Positions 1-8,441 of a stretch of 64,000 bases of DNA are shown here, piece after piece (within the stretch, counting starts at the first letter, position 1; each line of letters opens with the position of its first letter). The DNA lies in NCBI GenBank assembly GCA_934122395.1, contig CAKOWQ010000003.1, positions 1 through 64,000 of the forward strand, written 5' to 3'. A model generated the notes under the pieces. That model was not told the origin of the DNA, did no database searches, and saw only the letters and a list, made by a program, of their open reading frames with translations. The stretch is from an uncultured Bacilli bacterium (GTDB taxonomy: Bacteria; Bacillota_I; Bacilli_A; RF39; UBA660). A program made the translations under genes and the position numbers.

Positions 1-90
1 GCAACAGGTCCAACCGGAGCAACAGGTCCAACCGGAGCAACAGGTCCAACCGGAGCAACAGGTCCAACCGGAGCAACAGGTCCAACCGGA
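1..90 (+). repeat. Five perfect 18-bp tandem repeats encoding Gly-X-Y
   Basis: Unit gcaacaggtccaaccgga occurs five times without a mismatch and is in phase with the coding frame. The array probably continues upstream of the window. Perfect identity suggests recent expansion or slippage. Confidence 0.97.
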
Positions 91-246
91 GCAACTCCAA
101 CTTTTGAAATAGGAACGGTTACTACTGGTGCCCCAGGAAGTAGTGCAGAAGTAACAATATCAGGAACTGCACCGAATTATGTTTTAAACTTTACAATACC
201 ACAAGGTGCTACTGGTCCTACTGGCCCAACTGGCGCAACTGGATAG
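1..246 (+). CDS. Collagen-like repeat surface protein, C-terminal part (5' end outside window)
   Basis: The frame is open from base 1 to the TAG at 244-246. It begins with five perfect 18-base repeats (1-90), each encoding Ala-Thr-Gly-Pro-Thr-Gly, a collagen-type Gly-X-Y tract. A non-repetitive segment of about 35 residues follows (around TFEIGTVTTG to NFTIPQG), then a short second Gly-X-Y tract at the very C-terminus. This layout is typical of bacterial collagen-like proteins of spore or cell surfaces (BclA-like exosporium filaments in Bacillus, and many in clostridia and gut Bacilli). Anchor and N-terminus lie upstream, so localisation is inference; the sporulation genes nearby make an exosporium or spore-coat role plausible. 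Identification as collagen-like is firm, function is not. Confidence 0.85.
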   Translation, partial: ATGPTGATGPTGATGPTGATGPTGATGPTGATPTFEIGTVTTGAPGSSAEVTISGTAPNYVLNFTIPQGATGPTGPTGATG

Positions 247-267
247 AAAAATTAGTTTTTTAATGAT

Positions 268-308
268 AAAGTATGAATCTTTTATTACAATAATGATTCA
301 TACTTTTT
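268..308 (+). terminator. Rho-independent terminator after the collagen-like gene
   Basis: A 12-bp perfect stem (268-279 with 295-306) is followed by T residues. The rest of the 317-base gap between 246 and 563 is AT-rich. It shows no open frame I believe; the only other signal is a possible -10 (TATACT, 515-520) for the next gene. Confidence 0.85.
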
Positions 309-562
309 ATTTAAATAAAAAAGTTCAAAAGATATCCGTTGAAAAAATAATATGCATGATGAAATCTCTTCGAAATTTAATTTATAATATATTTATATAA
401 TAATTGAAATAAATAGTATATATTGAAAATCAATGTAACATGTCATTAGTTTTGATTTAATTTATATGTTATAGTTTTTGCTTGAATTATTGTGTATATC
501 TATTAAAAGTATGTTATACTTATTTAGTAAAAACATTTGAATTCGAAGGAGAAGTAACAAGT

Positions 563-1246
563 ATGAAGAAAGTATTTTTATGGGTATTAGTTGCATTTTT
601 ATTTATTTCAGTTACAGGATGTACTTCTAAAAATAGTGATGCGATTAAGTTTAAAAACGAATATGAAAGTTTAAATGGTAAAAAGGGTTATGGTGATAAC
701 ATAAATCCTGAAGTTAAAATAGATAAGAAAAATGCTGTTAAATATGCTGATGCAGATAAAATAATAGATGTTTTAGATAATGGTACTGGTATCATTTATT
801 TAGGCTATCCAGAATGTCCTTGGTGTAGAAATGCTGTACCAGTATTGTTAGAAGCAGCTAGTGAATTAAATGTGAAAGATGTATATTACATGAATCTTAA
901 AGATGAACGCGATACAATTGAAGTTATGGAAGATGGAACATTGAAAACAACTAAAGAAGGAACAGAAGGGTATAAAAAATTATTAAAAAGATTAGATGCA
1001 GTTTTAGATGAATATGTGTTAGAAGATTTAAATGGTAATGAAGTTAAAACAGGTGAAAAAAGAATTTATGTTCCACTAATGTTATTCGTTCGTGAAGGAA
1101 AAATAGTTGGAGTTCATTCTGATACAGTGTCATCACAAACAAATCCTTATGTAGCTTTAACTACTGATCAAAAAAACGAATTATTAGATATATATATAGA
1201 TTTAATTCATAAAGTATTAAATGATGTATGTGATTCTAGCTGTTAA
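563..1246 (+). CDS. Thioredoxin-like lipoprotein
   Basis: 227 residues. The N-terminus is a lipoprotein signal: Met-Lys-Lys, a hydrophobic stretch, then a lipobox ending Val-Thr-Gly-Cys with the lipidated Cys at residue 20. A thioredoxin-type redox motif Cys85-Pro-Trp-Cys88 sits after a beta strand (IIYLGYPE), as in extracytoplasmic thiol-disulfide proteins. The chain ends with two more cysteines (CDSSC). I chose ATG 563 because AAGGAG (546-551) precedes it and the signal peptide starts there; an in-frame TTG at 482 would add an unsupported extension. It probably acts outside the membrane as a thiol oxidoreductase; the partner is unknown. It is followed after 14 bases by a membrane protein gene. 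Confidence 0.82.
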   Translation: MKKVFLWVLVAFLFISVTGCTSKNSDAIKFKNEYESLNGKKGYGDNINPEVKIDKKNAVKYADADKIIDVLDNGTGIIYLGYPECPWCRNAVPVLLEAASELNVKDVYYMNLKDERDTIEVMEDGTLKTTKEGTEGYKKLLKRLDAVLDEYVLEDLNGNEVKTGEKRIYVPLMLFVREGKIVGVHSDTVSSQTNPYVALTTDQKNELLDIYIDLIHKVLNDVCDSSC

Positions 1247-1260
1247 TTGGTGTAAATATT

Positions 1261-1920
1261 ATGAAAATTAATAAATGTATTTGTAGTATTCCTACATTTT
1301 TGATTTTTTTGTTAATTATTTTTATTCCGCCGCTAGGAATATACTTTTTAGTGGTAAAGAAAAAGAATGATAAGAAAGATTTATATTCTTGGTATAAAAG
1401 ATTAATTATATTAGGTGTATTTATTTGTACTGTTGTTACTTTAGACTTAATATCTGAAATAAAAGAAATAATTTATTTATATGATAGCGGAATGTCCTTT
1501 GATATGATTAATTTGATTCCTGAACATTTTTGGGGATATGTATGGGGAATTATAGAATGTATATCTATCTTTATTGGTTGTAAGAATCTTAGAAAAGTAT
1601 TATTAACTTATCAGAAATATGCTGAATATATAAATATAGATAAGAAGTCATCATTAAGAAGGTTAGCTAAAGATATTGAATTACCAATTGAAGTGGTACA
1701 AAATGATTTAATGTCTTTAAAAGATACTGGATACTTAAATTTTTCTAACATCTCTGATAATCAAAAAATAATATATGATACCTCTGATGAGACTAAGAAT
1801 AATTTGAAAAATAAAACGTTAAAAATACAATGCAGTAAGTGTGGAGCTATAAACAAAGTTAAAAGTTCTCACTGTATTGAATGTAATTTTTGTGGATCTA
1901 AAATAATAGGTGATAATTAA
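1261..1920 (+). CDS. Membrane protein with C-terminal zinc ribbon
   Basis: 219 residues. The N-terminal half holds about three hydrophobic segments (roughly residues 10-35, 48-65 and 90-105). A middle region (about 125-175) has the look of a small winged-helix-like segment. The C-terminus carries paired cysteines in a zinc-ribbon pattern (CSKCG, then CIECNFCG). I do not recognise a named family; similar combinations of zinc ribbon and membrane helices are common in Bacillota proteins of unknown function. It follows the thioredoxin-like lipoprotein closely and is probably cotranscribed with it. Its stop overlaps the end of the convergent regulator gene by 4 bases. Confidence 0.7.
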   Translation: MKINKCICSIPTFLIFLLIIFIPPLGIYFLVVKKKNDKKDLYSWYKRLIILGVFICTVVTLDLISEIKEIIYLYDSGMSFDMINLIPEHFWGYVWGIIECISIFIGCKNLRKVLLTYQKYAEYINIDKKSSLRRLAKDIELPIEVVQNDLMSLKDTGYLNFSNISDNQKIIYDTSDETKNNLKNKTLKIQCSKCGAINKVKSSHCIECNFCGSKIIGDN

Positions 1921-1938
1921 AAATTATTATCTTTTTTT
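1912..1938 (+). terminator. Terminator overlapping the stop codon
   Basis: GATAAT (1912-1917) pairs with ATTATC (1926-1931), followed by seven T residues. The hairpin includes the TAA stop at 1918-1920. Confidence 0.6.
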
Positions 1939-2336
1939 ATAAAATTTTCTATATTTTTAATAGTTGTTTTATCAACGAAATGTTCTATTTTTTCTACTTG
2001 TTCAAGATTAAATTTATCTTTATTTAATATTTTTAAAAACGCTGTTAATGTGTTGTGTCTATTTAAATAAAATTTTCCTAATTTCTTACCTTTTACAGTT
2101 AATGATACATGTCCATATTTTTTGCTGTTTACTATATCAATTTTCTTAAGTTTATTAATCATTTTTGAAACGGAAGATGGTTTAACATTAAGAAAAGTTG
2201 CTATTTCTTTTACCGAAATGTCTTCATCAATAATAGTATTGCGATAGATCATTTCAATATAATCTTCCATAGTTTCTGTTATTAATAAATTATTTTTGAT
2301 TTTGTATCCAGTTAAAGTATAGTACTTTTCTTCCAT
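1917..2336 (-). CDS. DtxR/MntR-family metal-dependent transcriptional regulator
   Basis: 139 residues. The N-terminal part has the DtxR-type winged helix: a start like TETMEDYIEMIY, then SVKEIATFLNVKPSSVSKMI as the helix-turn-helix, then a wing with YGHVSLTVKGKKLG. The dimerisation part has the family feature of a His-containing helix (RHNTLTAFL) and EQVEKIEHFVD. No C-terminal SH3 domain is present, as in MntR-like short members. It is divergent from feoAB, so it most likely senses Fe2+ or Mn2+ and controls iron uptake. The start is supported by AAAGGAG upstream (2347-2353 on the opposite strand). Metal specificity cannot be read from the sequence alone. Confidence 0.85.
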   Translation of the reverse strand: MEEKYYTLTGYKIKNNLLITETMEDYIEMIYRNTIIDEDISVKEIATFLNVKPSSVSKMINKLKKIDIVNSKKYGHVSLTVKGKKLGKFYLNRHNTLTAFLKILNKDKFNLEQVEKIEHFVDKTTIKNIENFIKKDNNF

Positions 2337-2378
2337 CTGCCCATTCTCCTTTTAATCTCATACATATAGTATAGTAGA

Positions 2379-2402
2379 GTTAGATAAGGGAAACTTTCTA
2401 AC
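2379..2402. promoter_or_regulatory. Candidate operator between dtxR-like gene and feoA
   Basis: The inverted repeat GTTAGA (2379-2384) and TCTAAC (2397-2402) lies in the 93-base divergent region. TTAG...CTAA half-sites resemble DtxR-family operators. Position and symmetry are seen; binding is inference. Confidence 0.4.
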
Positions 2403-2429
2403 CTAATATATGTAGGAGATGTTTTTTTT

Positions 2430-2684
2430 ATGAAAAATAAAAGATTATATGATATTCCGTTAGGAAGTAGAGCAGTCGTTGAAAAAATAGAATCTTGTGG
2501 GAGTATTAGAAGAAGATTATTAGATATAGGTCTTACTAGAGGAACAGAAGTTGAGTGTACACTTATTAATCCAGGGGGTAACTTAATTGCATATATGATA
2601 AGAGGTGCACTTATTGCTATTAGAGATGATGATGCTAAAAGAATTCTGGTAGAGGAGATTTGGCATGAAAAATATAGAAAATAG
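2430..2684 (+). CDS. feoA: Ferrous iron transport protein A
   Basis: 84 residues, the usual length of FeoA. It has the SH3-like fold signature: an N-terminal LYDIPLGSRAVVEKI, then SIRRRLLDIGLTRGTEVE and a C-terminal strand region ending in AKRILVEEI. FeoA is a small cytoplasmic partner needed for FeoB-dependent Fe2+ uptake. TAGGAGATG precedes the ATG. It overlaps feoB by 20 bases, which implies translational coupling. It is divergent from a DtxR-type regulator, and the shared upstream region holds an inverted repeat that may serve as the operator. Confidence 0.93.
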   Translation: MKNKRLYDIPLGSRAVVEKIESCGSIRRRLLDIGLTRGTEVECTLINPGGNLIAYMIRGALIAIRDDDAKRILVEEIWHEKYRK

Positions 2685-4740
2685 TGAAATAACAAAAGTA
2701 ATTGCATTAGCTGGCAACCCCAATGTAGGTAAAAGTACAGTTTTTAATGCATTTACTGGATTAAATCAACATACTGGTAATTGGCCGGGAAAGACAGTAA
2801 GTAATGCTAGTGGTATTTTTAAGTATAAAGATAATATTTATAAAATTTATGATTTACCAGGAATTTATTCGATTTTAGCTCATTCTGAAGAAGAAGTTGT
2901 TGCAAGAGACTTTATTTGTTTTGGTAATAGCAATTTAACTGTTTTAGTGTGTGATGCTTGTTCACTAATGAGAAATTTAAATTTAGTTTTACAAGTAACG
3001 GAAATTACTAAAAATGTTATAGTCTGTGTTAATTTAATGGATGAAGCTAAAAAGAAGGGAATTAATATAGACTTAGTAAAATTATCTGATTTATTAGGTG
3101 TAAAGGTAGTAGGTACTAGTGCTAGGAGTGGTAAAGGATTAGACATTTTAGCTAAAACTATTGATAAATATAAAGAGAATAATAAAGATGTAATAAAAAT
3201 AAAATATATAGATACATTTGAAAAAGCTATTTCGATAGTGGAAAAGGTAATTAAAGAAAAACTAGGTAATAGGCTTAACTCTAGATGGGTTGCTATAAAT
3301 CTATTAAAAGAGGATGAATTACTAGTTGATTCTATAAGTCACTATTTAGGATTTCAAATACTAGATGATAAAGTTATTAATAGTGTTAATACTGCAAAAA
3401 AATATCTTTTAGAAAACAATATCTTAATAACTGAGATAGAAGATATTATTGTAGAAACCATTAATAATTTAGCAGAAGATATAAGTAATAAAGTAACTTT
3501 CTATGAAAAAGAAGATTATCATAAAAAAGATAGAATAATAGATAAAATAGTTACTAATAAAATTACTGGTATACCTATTATGCTATTAATGTTTGCTTTA
3601 ATATTTTGGTTAACCATAGAAGGGGCTAACTATCCATCTCAACTTTTAAATAAATTATTTTTTAGTATAGAAGACAATTTATTTAATTTTTGTTCTTCAT
3701 TTATGCCTAAAATTATCGGCGATATGTTAATTCATGGAGTGTATAGAACTTTGGCATGGGTAGTTTCTGTAATGTTACCTCCAATGATGATATTTTTCCC
3801 ACTATTTACTTTGCTTGAGGACTTAGGATATTTGCCTAGAATCGCATTTAATGTGGATAAAATTTTCAAGAAGTGTTCTTCTTGTGGAAAACAAGCGCTT
3901 ACTATGGCAATGGGATTTGGTTGTAATGCAGTAGGAGTATGTGGTGCTAGAATTATTGATTCTCCAAGAGAGAGATTAATTGCAATTATTACTAATAGTT
4001 TTGTACCTTGTAATGGTAGATTTCCTACTTTAATAGCAATTATAACAATGTTTTTAGTGGGAGTTAATAGTGGTAGTTCAATACTAAATGTCATTATTTT
4101 AATGGTTATAATTCTTTTTGGAATACTTATGACGTTTATTGTATCAAAGGTATTATCTAAAACTTTGTTAAAAGGAATTCCGTCTTCTTTTACATTGGAA
4201 CTTCCACCTTATAGAAGACCACAGGTAGGGAAGGTTATTGTAAGATCCATACTTGATAGAACCTTATTTGTATTAGCAAGAGCAGTATCTATTGCAATAC
4301 CAGCAGGACTTGTTATTTGGATTATGGCTAATATAAAAGTGGGTAATATATCGCTACTTAATTATACTTCTAATTTTCTTAATCCATTTGCTTCTCTTTT
4401 AGGAATGGATGGAGTAATACTTTTAGCTTTTATTTTAGGGTTTCCCGCTAATGAAATAGTGATTCCTATTATAATAATGGCATATATGGCAACTGGTACT
4501 TTGACTGATTATAGTAATTTAAGTGATCTAAAGATGTTATTTGTTAATAACGGTTGGACTATTACTACTGCAATATCAGTTATGTTATTTTCACTTATGC
4601 ATTGGCCTTGTTCTACTACTTGTTTAACAATAAAAAAAGAAACCAAATCAAATAAATGGACTTTTATATCAATATTAATTCCTACTTTATGTGGAATGGT
4701 TATATGTTTTGTGTTTAACTTAATTATGAGATTAATATAA
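2665..4740 (+). CDS. feoB: Ferrous iron transporter FeoB
   Basis: 691 residues, a near-standard FeoB length. The N-terminal GTPase has G1 GNPNVGKST (about residues 17-25), G3 DLPG, and G4 NLMD. A helical regulatory domain follows, then the membrane part from about residue 290. Core Gate-type motifs are visible (PLFTLLEDLGYLPR; the cysteine-containing MGFGCNAVG; FVPCNGR; and GFPANEIV in the second Gate region). The protein carries Fe2+ across the cytoplasmic membrane, gated by GTP hydrolysis. A strong bidirectional terminator follows. The operon feoA-feoB is complete without feoC. Confidence 0.96.
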   Translation: MKNIENSEITKVIALAGNPNVGKSTVFNAFTGLNQHTGNWPGKTVSNASGIFKYKDNIYKIYDLPGIYSILAHSEEEVVARDFICFGNSNLTVLVCDACSLMRNLNLVLQVTEITKNVIVCVNLMDEAKKKGINIDLVKLSDLLGVKVVGTSARSGKGLDILAKTIDKYKENNKDVIKIKYIDTFEKAISIVEKVIKEKLGNRLNSRWVAINLLKEDELLVDSISHYLGFQILDDKVINSVNTAKKYLLENNILITEIEDIIVETINNLAEDISNKVTFYEKEDYHKKDRIIDKIVTNKITGIPIMLLMFALIFWLTIEGANYPSQLLNKLFFSIEDNLFNFCSSFMPKIIGDMLIHGVYRTLAWVVSVMLPPMMIFFPLFTLLEDLGYLPRIAFNVDKIFKKCSSCGKQALTMAMGFGCNAVGVCGARIIDSPRERLIAIITNSFVPCNGRFPTLIAIITMFLVGVNSGSSILNVIILMVIILFGILMTFIVSKVLSKTLLKGIPSSFTLELPPYRRPQVGKVIVRSILDRTLFVLARAVSIAIPAGLVIWIMANIKVGNISLLNYTSNFLNPFASLLGMDGVILLAFILGFPANEIVIPIIIMAYMATGTLTDYSNLSDLKMLFVNNGWTITTAISVMLFSLMHWPCSTTCLTIKKETKSNKWTFISILIPTLCGMVICFVFNLIMRLI

Positions 4741-4770
4741 AATAAAAAGCCTTTATGGCTTTTTATTTTA
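4741..4770. terminator. Bidirectional terminator between feoB and the rhodanese gene
   Basis: An 11-bp stem (4741-4751 with 4757-4767) has a five-base loop. A-runs and T-runs on both sides serve both convergent genes. Confidence 0.85.
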
Positions 4771-5050
4771 GTTTATACTCACTAAATCCTCCTAGTACAT
4801 TGATGATATTATATCCAAGATTATTTAAAATATTAGATACTTTTTTGCTTGCATTACCATATTCACAATATATGTAATAGGTATTATTTTTTTGTAAATA
4901 AGTATCGGGATTAGTAAGTAAAAAGTTTTTAGGAATATTAATGGAAGTTGGAATACTTCCTAAATTAAATTGGTAATTATCACGTATATCGATTATTTTC
5001 ACTCCTGGAATTAAACTCTTTAATTCTGTTGTAGTTATATCATTAGACAT
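4763..5050 (-). CDS. Rhodanese-like domain protein
   Basis: 95 residues, a single-domain rhodanese. Features are the VKIIDIRDNYQFNLGSIPTSINIP segment split by the DIRD motif, a central strand YYIYCEYGNASKK with the active-site Cys in a six-residue loop, and the closing GYNIINVLGGFSEYK. Such proteins carry persulfide sulfur on the Cys. The reading frame continues upstream into the ABC-F gene, but GGAGG eight bases before the ATG at 5050 fixes the start there. It lies 58 bases downstream of the ABC-F gene, on the same strand, and may be cotranscribed with it. Confidence 0.85.
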   Translation of the reverse strand: MSNDITTTELKSLIPGVKIIDIRDNYQFNLGSIPTSINIPKNFLLTNPDTYLQKNNTYYIYCEYGNASKKVSNILNNLGYNIINVLGGFSEYKLK

Positions 5051-5108
5051 AGCGTATACCTCCATAGTATTATATGCGTATATGCTAAGAAGTGTTAAAA
5101 AAAAGAAA

Positions 5109-6698
5109 CTATTTTTTGTTTCTTTCTTTAAGATATTCATCATATGTAGTTTTTCTATCAATAAATCCACCATCAGTTAATTCAATAATTCTATTAGCAA
5201 TAGTTTCGGTAAATTGGTGGTCATGTGATGAGAATATTAATTCACCTGGATATTTAATAAGACCATTATTTAATGAAGTTATACTTTCTAGATCTAAGTG
5301 GTTAGTAGGTTCATCTAATATTAAGAAGTTTCCTTGTTCTAACATACATTTAGAAAACATACATCTTGCTCGTTCTCCTCCTGATAAAACTGGAACTCTT
5401 TTAAAAACATCGTCACCAGAGAATAGCATTCTACCTAAGAATCCACGTAAAATAGTTTCATCATCTATATTATAAAAACTTCCAATCCATTCCATGATAT
5501 TTTCATCTTTTACAAAATATTTGGAATTATCTTGTGGATAATATGAGGGAGTAATAGTTTTACCCCAAGTGACGTGTCCACTATCAGCTTCTAGTTCTCC
5601 CATAAGTATTTTAAATAAAGTAGTTTTAGCAATATCATTGCTTCCAACAAAAGCAATTTTATCACCTTTTTGAACTGTAAAGCTAACATTGTTTAATACT
5701 TTTTTACCATCTATAGTTTTATTTAGTTTAGTAACCATTAATATTTCTTTTCCACTAGGACGTTCAGGCTTAAAATCAATAAATGGATACTTCCTAGAAG
5801 AAGGTATTATTTCATCAAGCTCGATTTTCTCAAGTATCTTTTTTCTTGATGTTGCCTGGCGTGATTTAGATGCATTAGCAGAGAATCTTGCAATAAAGGC
5901 TTGAAGTTCTTTTATTTTTTCTTCTTTCTTTTTATTTGATTCTTTCATTTGTTTAAGTGCTAATTGACTTGATTCATACCAGAAATCATAGTTACCCATG
6001 TATAATTTAATTTTTCCATAATCTATATCTGCTATATGGGTACATACTTTATTTAAGAAATGTCGGTCATGAGATACAACAATAACAGTGTTTTCAAAGT
6101 TAATTAAGAATTCTTCTAACCAGTTAATTGCATCAATATCTAAGTTGTTTGTAGGTTCATCTAATAATAAAATATCAGGGTTACCAAATAATGCTTGAGC
6201 AAGTAATACTTTTACTTTTTGATTATTAGGTATATCTTTCATTAATTCATAGTGAAATTTTTCTTCAACACCTAGATTGTTAAGAAGTTCACTTGCTTCA
6301 CTTTCAGCTTCCCAACCATTTAATTCAGCAAATTCAGCTTCTAAATTACCTAATCTAATTCCGTCAGCATCAGTAAATTCGGTATGTGAGTATAATTCTT
6401 CTTTTTCTTTCATTATTTGATAAAGTCTTGCATTACCCATAATAACAACATCCATAACTTTTTCATTATCATAGGCATAGTGATCCTGCTTTAAGACAGC
6501 CATTCTTTCCCCTTTAGTAATTACAATATCTCCATGAGTTGTTTCAATTTCACCAGATAAAAGTTTTAAAAAAGTACTTTTACCAGCTCCATTGGCACCT
6601 ATTAAGCCGTAACAATTACCAGCAGTAAATTTAATATTAACATCTTCAAAAAGAGTTCTTTTTCCAAAAGTTAGAGTTACATTATTAACTTGTATCAT
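5109..6698 (-). CDS. ABC-F family ATPase (YkpA/YbiT-like)
   Basis: 529 residues with two ABC domains and no membrane segments, as in ABC-F translation factors. Domain 1 has Walker A GANGAGKST and Walker B LLLDEPTNNLD, but its signature motif is degenerate (DIPNNQK where LSGGQ is expected). Domain 2 has a complete LSGGERAR signature and LILDEPTNHLD, but its Walker A reads GSNDIAKTT with Ala replacing the last Gly. The linker between domains is charged and helical (about residues 240-300). These proteins bind the ribosomal E site and help translation. I believe close YkpA-type relatives share the unusual motifs, so it need not be defective. An AGGAGG site precedes the ATG. Confidence 0.9.
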   Translation of the reverse strand: MIQVNNVTLTFGKRTLFEDVNIKFTAGNCYGLIGANGAGKSTFLKLLSGEIETTHGDIVITKGERMAVLKQDHYAYDNEKVMDVVIMGNARLYQIMKEKEELYSHTEFTDADGIRLGNLEAEFAELNGWEAESEASELLNNLGVEEKFHYELMKDIPNNQKVKVLLAQALFGNPDILLLDEPTNNLDIDAINWLEEFLINFENTVIVVSHDRHFLNKVCTHIADIDYGKIKLYMGNYDFWYESSQLALKQMKESNKKKEEKIKELQAFIARFSANASKSRQATSRKKILEKIELDEIIPSSRKYPFIDFKPERPSGKEILMVTKLNKTIDGKKVLNNVSFTVQKGDKIAFVGSNDIAKTTLFKILMGELEADSGHVTWGKTITPSYYPQDNSKYFVKDENIMEWIGSFYNIDDETILRGFLGRMLFSGDDVFKRVPVLSGGERARCMFSKCMLEQGNFLILDEPTNHLDLESITSLNNGLIKYPGELIFSSHDHQFTETIANRIIELTDGGFIDRKTTYDEYLKERNKK

Positions 6699-6787
6699 AA
6701 AAACCTCCTAAAACTTTATTCATTGTACTATAAAAATATAGTTTTAGCAAATGATATGCTATAATAAAAAAGAAAGTAGGTTAAGAT

Positions 6788-7825
6788 ATGGTACCAGTAA
6801 GTGAGAGAAGCCATTTAAATAGGCTTAAGAGTAGAAATATTGTAATTAATGATTATTTTGTATATCAAAATGAGAAAATGAATAAAACTTTTGTTAGATC
6901 TTCTGATGGGGTAAAAAATGATAATGTTCTTAATGCTTATAGAATAAAAAAAGAATACTATTTAAATGATAAGCTTATATATACTTTAAAAAAGTTTGAT
7001 AAAAATACTAAATATACTTTTATACTTAATAAAAATAAAGATGAAATGTTTGAATGTCCAAACTGTGGATATACTGCTAAAAGTAGTGAATTTTTTGATG
7101 AGTGTCCTTTTTGTAATAGTGCTTTTAATGTGGATTATAAAACAAGTAAATATAGTGTAACAACTGTTTTACAAGAGGTTGTTCGTGAACCAGTGTTTAA
7201 AGTAGTAGTGTTTATAGTAGCAATCATTTTTCTTATAGTAGGAATTTTAAATAATGATTTGCCTGAAGATTGGCATTCTTTATATGTTTTATACTTGATT
7301 GTTATGTTTCCAGGTTTACTTTTCACTTCCTATATGGCATGCATTATGTGTGCCATACCTTTATTCTTCTATCGTGTAATTAAAAATTCTAACAAAAATG
7401 ATTGGATTGAATTTGCTAGAAAAAGAGGGGTAGGAATAGATAAAACGGCTTTTTATAAAGATGTTCAAGTAGCATTAAAAAACTACTATTATGGAAGTGA
7501 AAAATATATTGATTTAATAGATTTTGATATTTTAGATTATGATGGATACTTTGTTAGAGTAGTAGATAAAGATAACGTTTATGTAACAGTAAGATTTAAA
7601 GTAAGAAAATTATTTTTGAAGAATAATAAAATAAAGAAAAAAATTAATAGAGTTAAGATTAAGTTTAAGAGAAATAACAATTACATTAAAACTAATGATA
7701 AAACTACTAAATGTGATAATTGTGGAGCTTCTATATCTATCTATGATAAGAACTGTAAATACTGTAAGAGTAAAATAACTAATAAATCCAATGAATGGTA
7801 CATATCAGATGTAATTAAAGACTGA
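6788..7825 (+). CDS. Zinc-ribbon membrane protein with Tim44-like domain
   Basis: 345 residues. After an N-terminal soluble segment there is a zinc ribbon (FECPNCGY then ECPFCNS, about residues 80-105). Two hydrophobic helices follow (about 135-155 and 162-195). A region like the Tim44 or MBA1 fold comes next (WIEFARKRGVGIDKTAFYKDVQ, with DFDILDYDGYFVRV and VYVTVRFKVRKLF). The chain ends with a second zinc ribbon (KCDNCGAS, then CKYCKSK). Tim44-like domains in bacterial membrane proteins have no settled function. It is a single gene flanked by minus-strand genes on both sides. The domain call is moderately sure; the role is unknown. Confidence 0.65.
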   Translation: MVPVSERSHLNRLKSRNIVINDYFVYQNEKMNKTFVRSSDGVKNDNVLNAYRIKKEYYLNDKLIYTLKKFDKNTKYTFILNKNKDEMFECPNCGYTAKSSEFFDECPFCNSAFNVDYKTSKYSVTTVLQEVVREPVFKVVVFIVAIIFLIVGILNNDLPEDWHSLYVLYLIVMFPGLLFTSYMACIMCAIPLFFYRVIKNSNKNDWIEFARKRGVGIDKTAFYKDVQVALKNYYYGSEKYIDLIDFDILDYDGYFVRVVDKDNVYVTVRFKVRKLFLKNNKIKKKINRVKIKFKRNNNYIKTNDKTTKCDNCGASISIYDKNCKYCKSKITNKSNEWYISDVIKD

Positions 7826-7838
7826 TATGTCTTTTTAT
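7817..7838. terminator. Shared terminator hairpin overlapping two convergent genes
   Basis: AAAGAC (7817-7822) pairs with GTCTTT (7829-7834); the TGA stop of the plus-strand gene lies in the loop region. Confidence 0.6.
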
Positions 7839-8344
7839 TTGAAATATCCATTTTGAACATATTTAGTTTCGGTTACAATTACAAATGATTCTTTATCTAA
7901 TTTTTGAACAGTCCTTTTAAGATTATCTAATGTATTATTTTCTATTTCTAAAAGAAGCATATATTTATCTTTTTTATCATCTTTTCCTTTTACATCTAAT
8001 ACTGTAACAGCATATCCTTCTTCTCTTAATACATTTACCATATTATAATTTGATGTGATAATTTCAAAAGAAAAAGTTGATTTTATAAAGCGATTAGAAA
8101 TGATACTACCTATATATGTACCAGTTGAAAATCCTAGAGAATATGATATAGCAATCCATATACTATCAACATCAGTATTTAATGCTTCTCTTACTATAAT
8201 GAACCATACAAATATTTCAATAAAACCAATAATACTTGCATATAAAGATTTACCTTTAACTGTGATAATAGTTCTAAAAGTTCCTAATGAAACATCTATT
8301 ATTCTTACACAAAATATTTTAATACATAAAAGTAATAATTCCAT
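7835..8344 (-). CDS. DUF2179/DUF5698-type membrane protein (UPF0316-like)
   Basis: 169 residues. Three membrane helices fill residues 1-95, including RIIDVSLGTFRTIITVKG and the GFSTGTYIGSIISN segment that is characteristic of this family. A cytoplasmic C-terminal domain follows (about residues 100-165: TVLDVKGKDDKKDKYMLLL and a ferredoxin-like pattern of strands and helices). The family is widespread in Bacillota and its function is not established. I set the start at ATG 8344 because GGTGAT precedes it; an in-frame extension of 11 residues lacks a binding site. Confidence 0.78.
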   Translation of the reverse strand: MELLLLCIKIFCVRIIDVSLGTFRTIITVKGKSLYASIIGFIEIFVWFIIVREALNTDVDSIWIAISYSLGFSTGTYIGSIISNRFIKSTFSFEIITSNYNMVNVLREEGYAVTVLDVKGKDDKKDKYMLLLEIENNTLDNLKRTVQKLDKESFVIVTETKYVQNGYFK

Positions 8345-8441
8345 ATAATCACCATATATAGTGTTTGCAATTATCAAAATATTATTTATTGTTATCTTTT
8401 AAAAAGTATAAAACTGTACTATAATAATATTTGGTGATAGA

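Noticed and set aside
1..90. CRISPR-like look of the 18-base repeats
   Set aside because: No spacers: units are contiguous, in frame, and encode collagen triplets.
206..400. 64-codon open frame after the collagen-like gene
   Set aside because: It overlaps the true collagen frame and runs through its terminator; no ribosome site.
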